Shown here: positions 18,626-19,153 of the stretch, piece after piece
Position numbering within the stretch: position 1 is the first letter of the stretch
Layout: each line of letters opens with the position of its first letter
Assembly (NCBI GenBank): GCA_934754735.1
Contig: CAKVJE010000026.1
Location: forward strand, 1-19,153
Direction of reading: 5' to 3'
DNA from: an uncultured Candidatus Melainabacteria bacterium
Lineage (GTDB): Bacteria > Cyanobacteriota > Vampirovibrionia > Gastranaerophilales > Gastranaerophilaceae
Length of the DNA: 19,153 nucleotides
Notes under the pieces: model-generated
Seen by the model: only the letters and a program-made list of their open reading frames with translations
Database searches by the model: none
What the model was told of the DNA's origin: nothing
Program-made: the position numbers and the translations under genes

Positions 18626-19153
18626 AAATTCCTATAGTTTTGGCTAGTGATAAAAATTGTGCTTCGCAAATGTATACTACAATTTTATCTGCAATTGATA
18701 ATAAATCTGAAAATAGTTTTTATGATTTTTATTGTTTAGTATCAAATAAATTTTCAAAACGAGTTACAAAACTTTTTCACCGACTCATTGAAAAAAATCA
18801 CAATGTGAACTTAACATTTGTAAATATGAAAAATGCTTTTTCTGATATAGAAATGCAAATTTCACATATAACATCTCCGACATTCTATAGATTAAAAATT
18901 GCAGAATTGTTGCCACAATACGAAAAGGTTTTGTATTTGGATATTGATACCGTGGTGTTGCAAGATTTAAAAGAATTGTATAAAACGGATTTGGGTGAAA
19001 ATTATATTGGAGGAGTGCATTCGGCAAGTTATGTAATTAATGAAAAGAATACAAAACAATATTACGATAGTATTGGCATTCCTGATATGAAATATTATAT
19101 CAATGCAGGGGTTATATTGTGGAATTTAAAACAAATAAGAAAAGAAAATATTA
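18619..19153 (+). CDS. GT8-family glycosyltransferase (partial, runs off the window)
   Basis: An open frame from ATG 18619 to the window edge, 178 residues visible without a stop. It starts with KIPIVLASDKNCASQMYTTI, as in LgtC/GspA-like retaining transferases. It then has PTFYRLKIAELLPQYEKVLY followed by LDID, where D108-x-D110 is the metal and nucleotide-sugar motif, and INAGVILWNLKQIRK, the family's second hallmark (NAGV..NL). The ribosome site AGGAGG lies four bases before the ATG within the end of the GT2 gene, and the two overlap by 7 bases. Together they start a surface-glycan synthesis operon that continues beyond the window. About half of a typical 300-330-aa protein is missing. Confidence 0.88.
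   Translation, partial: MLKIPIVLASDKNCASQMYTTILSAIDNKSENSFYDFYCLVSNKFSKRVTKLFHRLIEKNHNVNLTFVNMKNAFSDIEMQISHITSPTFYRLKIAELLPQYEKVLYLDIDTVVLQDLKELYKTDLGENYIGGVHSASYVINEKNTKQYYDSIGIPDMKYYINAGVILWNLKQIRKENI

Overview
This is an AT-rich window of about 19 kb carrying ordinary bacterial housekeeping genes mixed with lineage-specific genes and several mosaic intergenic repeats. No tRNA, rRNA, CRISPR array, transposase or phage gene is visible. The likely source is a gut or animal-associated non-photosynthetic relative of Cyanobacteria (Vampirovibrionia/Melainabacteria, Gastranaerophilales type). This is an inference from a short 'PAFGRK' N-terminal tag on the amylomaltase, an N-terminally extended RecG, an SmtB-type zinc sensor, and direct repeats matching the cyanobacterial HLR1 (RpaB) box. 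No single marker proves it.

Layout. 1-20: first codons of a leftward gene behind a strong ribosome site and a hairpin-rich leader. 318-1277: oligopeptide ABC ATPase (DppD type), sharing a bidirectional terminator with a leftward operon of two small unknown proteins (57 and 91 aa). 2038-2576: a 540-bp gene-free element with long inverted arms. 2631-3618: an orphan 2-hydroxyacyl-CoA dehydratase activase-like ATPase, tail to tail with an XRE regulator. 3953-4555: a membrane-anchored Lys/Glu/Ala-repeat protein. 4672-7035: RecG. 7154-8901: an acidic protein with a HEAT-like C-terminus and a 51-aa protein. 8988-9890: dCMP deaminase and a small exported protein. 10006-11814: amylomaltase. 11811-14029: a P1B-2 Zn/Cd-type ATPase divergent from its SmtB-like sensor. 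14040-16560: a repeat island enclosing a frame-disrupted metallopeptidase that resembles the anthrax lethal-factor catalytic domain. 16578-17225: CysE. 17375-19153: two glycosyltransferases (GT2, then GT8 cut by the window edge).

Regulation. Three promoters (for the 57/91-aa operon, the 7154 gene and the 51-aa gene) carry an 18-bp HLR1-like direct repeat 38-39 bp upstream of a weak -10 box, suggesting a shared response-regulator regulon. Four genes (activase, recG, deaminase, SmtB) have a perfect TATAAT only 6-8 bp before the start codon, so their mRNAs are probably leaderless. The zinc sensor and the ATPase have twin promoters, TTGACA-18-TATAAT, with the same TTGAA-N6-TTCAA palindrome inside each spacer. 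This makes a closed zinc-responsive circuit.

The strongest candidates for something undescribed are the HLR1-like regulon of small unknown proteins, the lethal-factor-like protease with its A6 frame break between 2-kb-spaced direct repeats, and the palindromic element at 2038-2576, whose two arms carry a hairpin with different stem sequences but the same GTAA loop.
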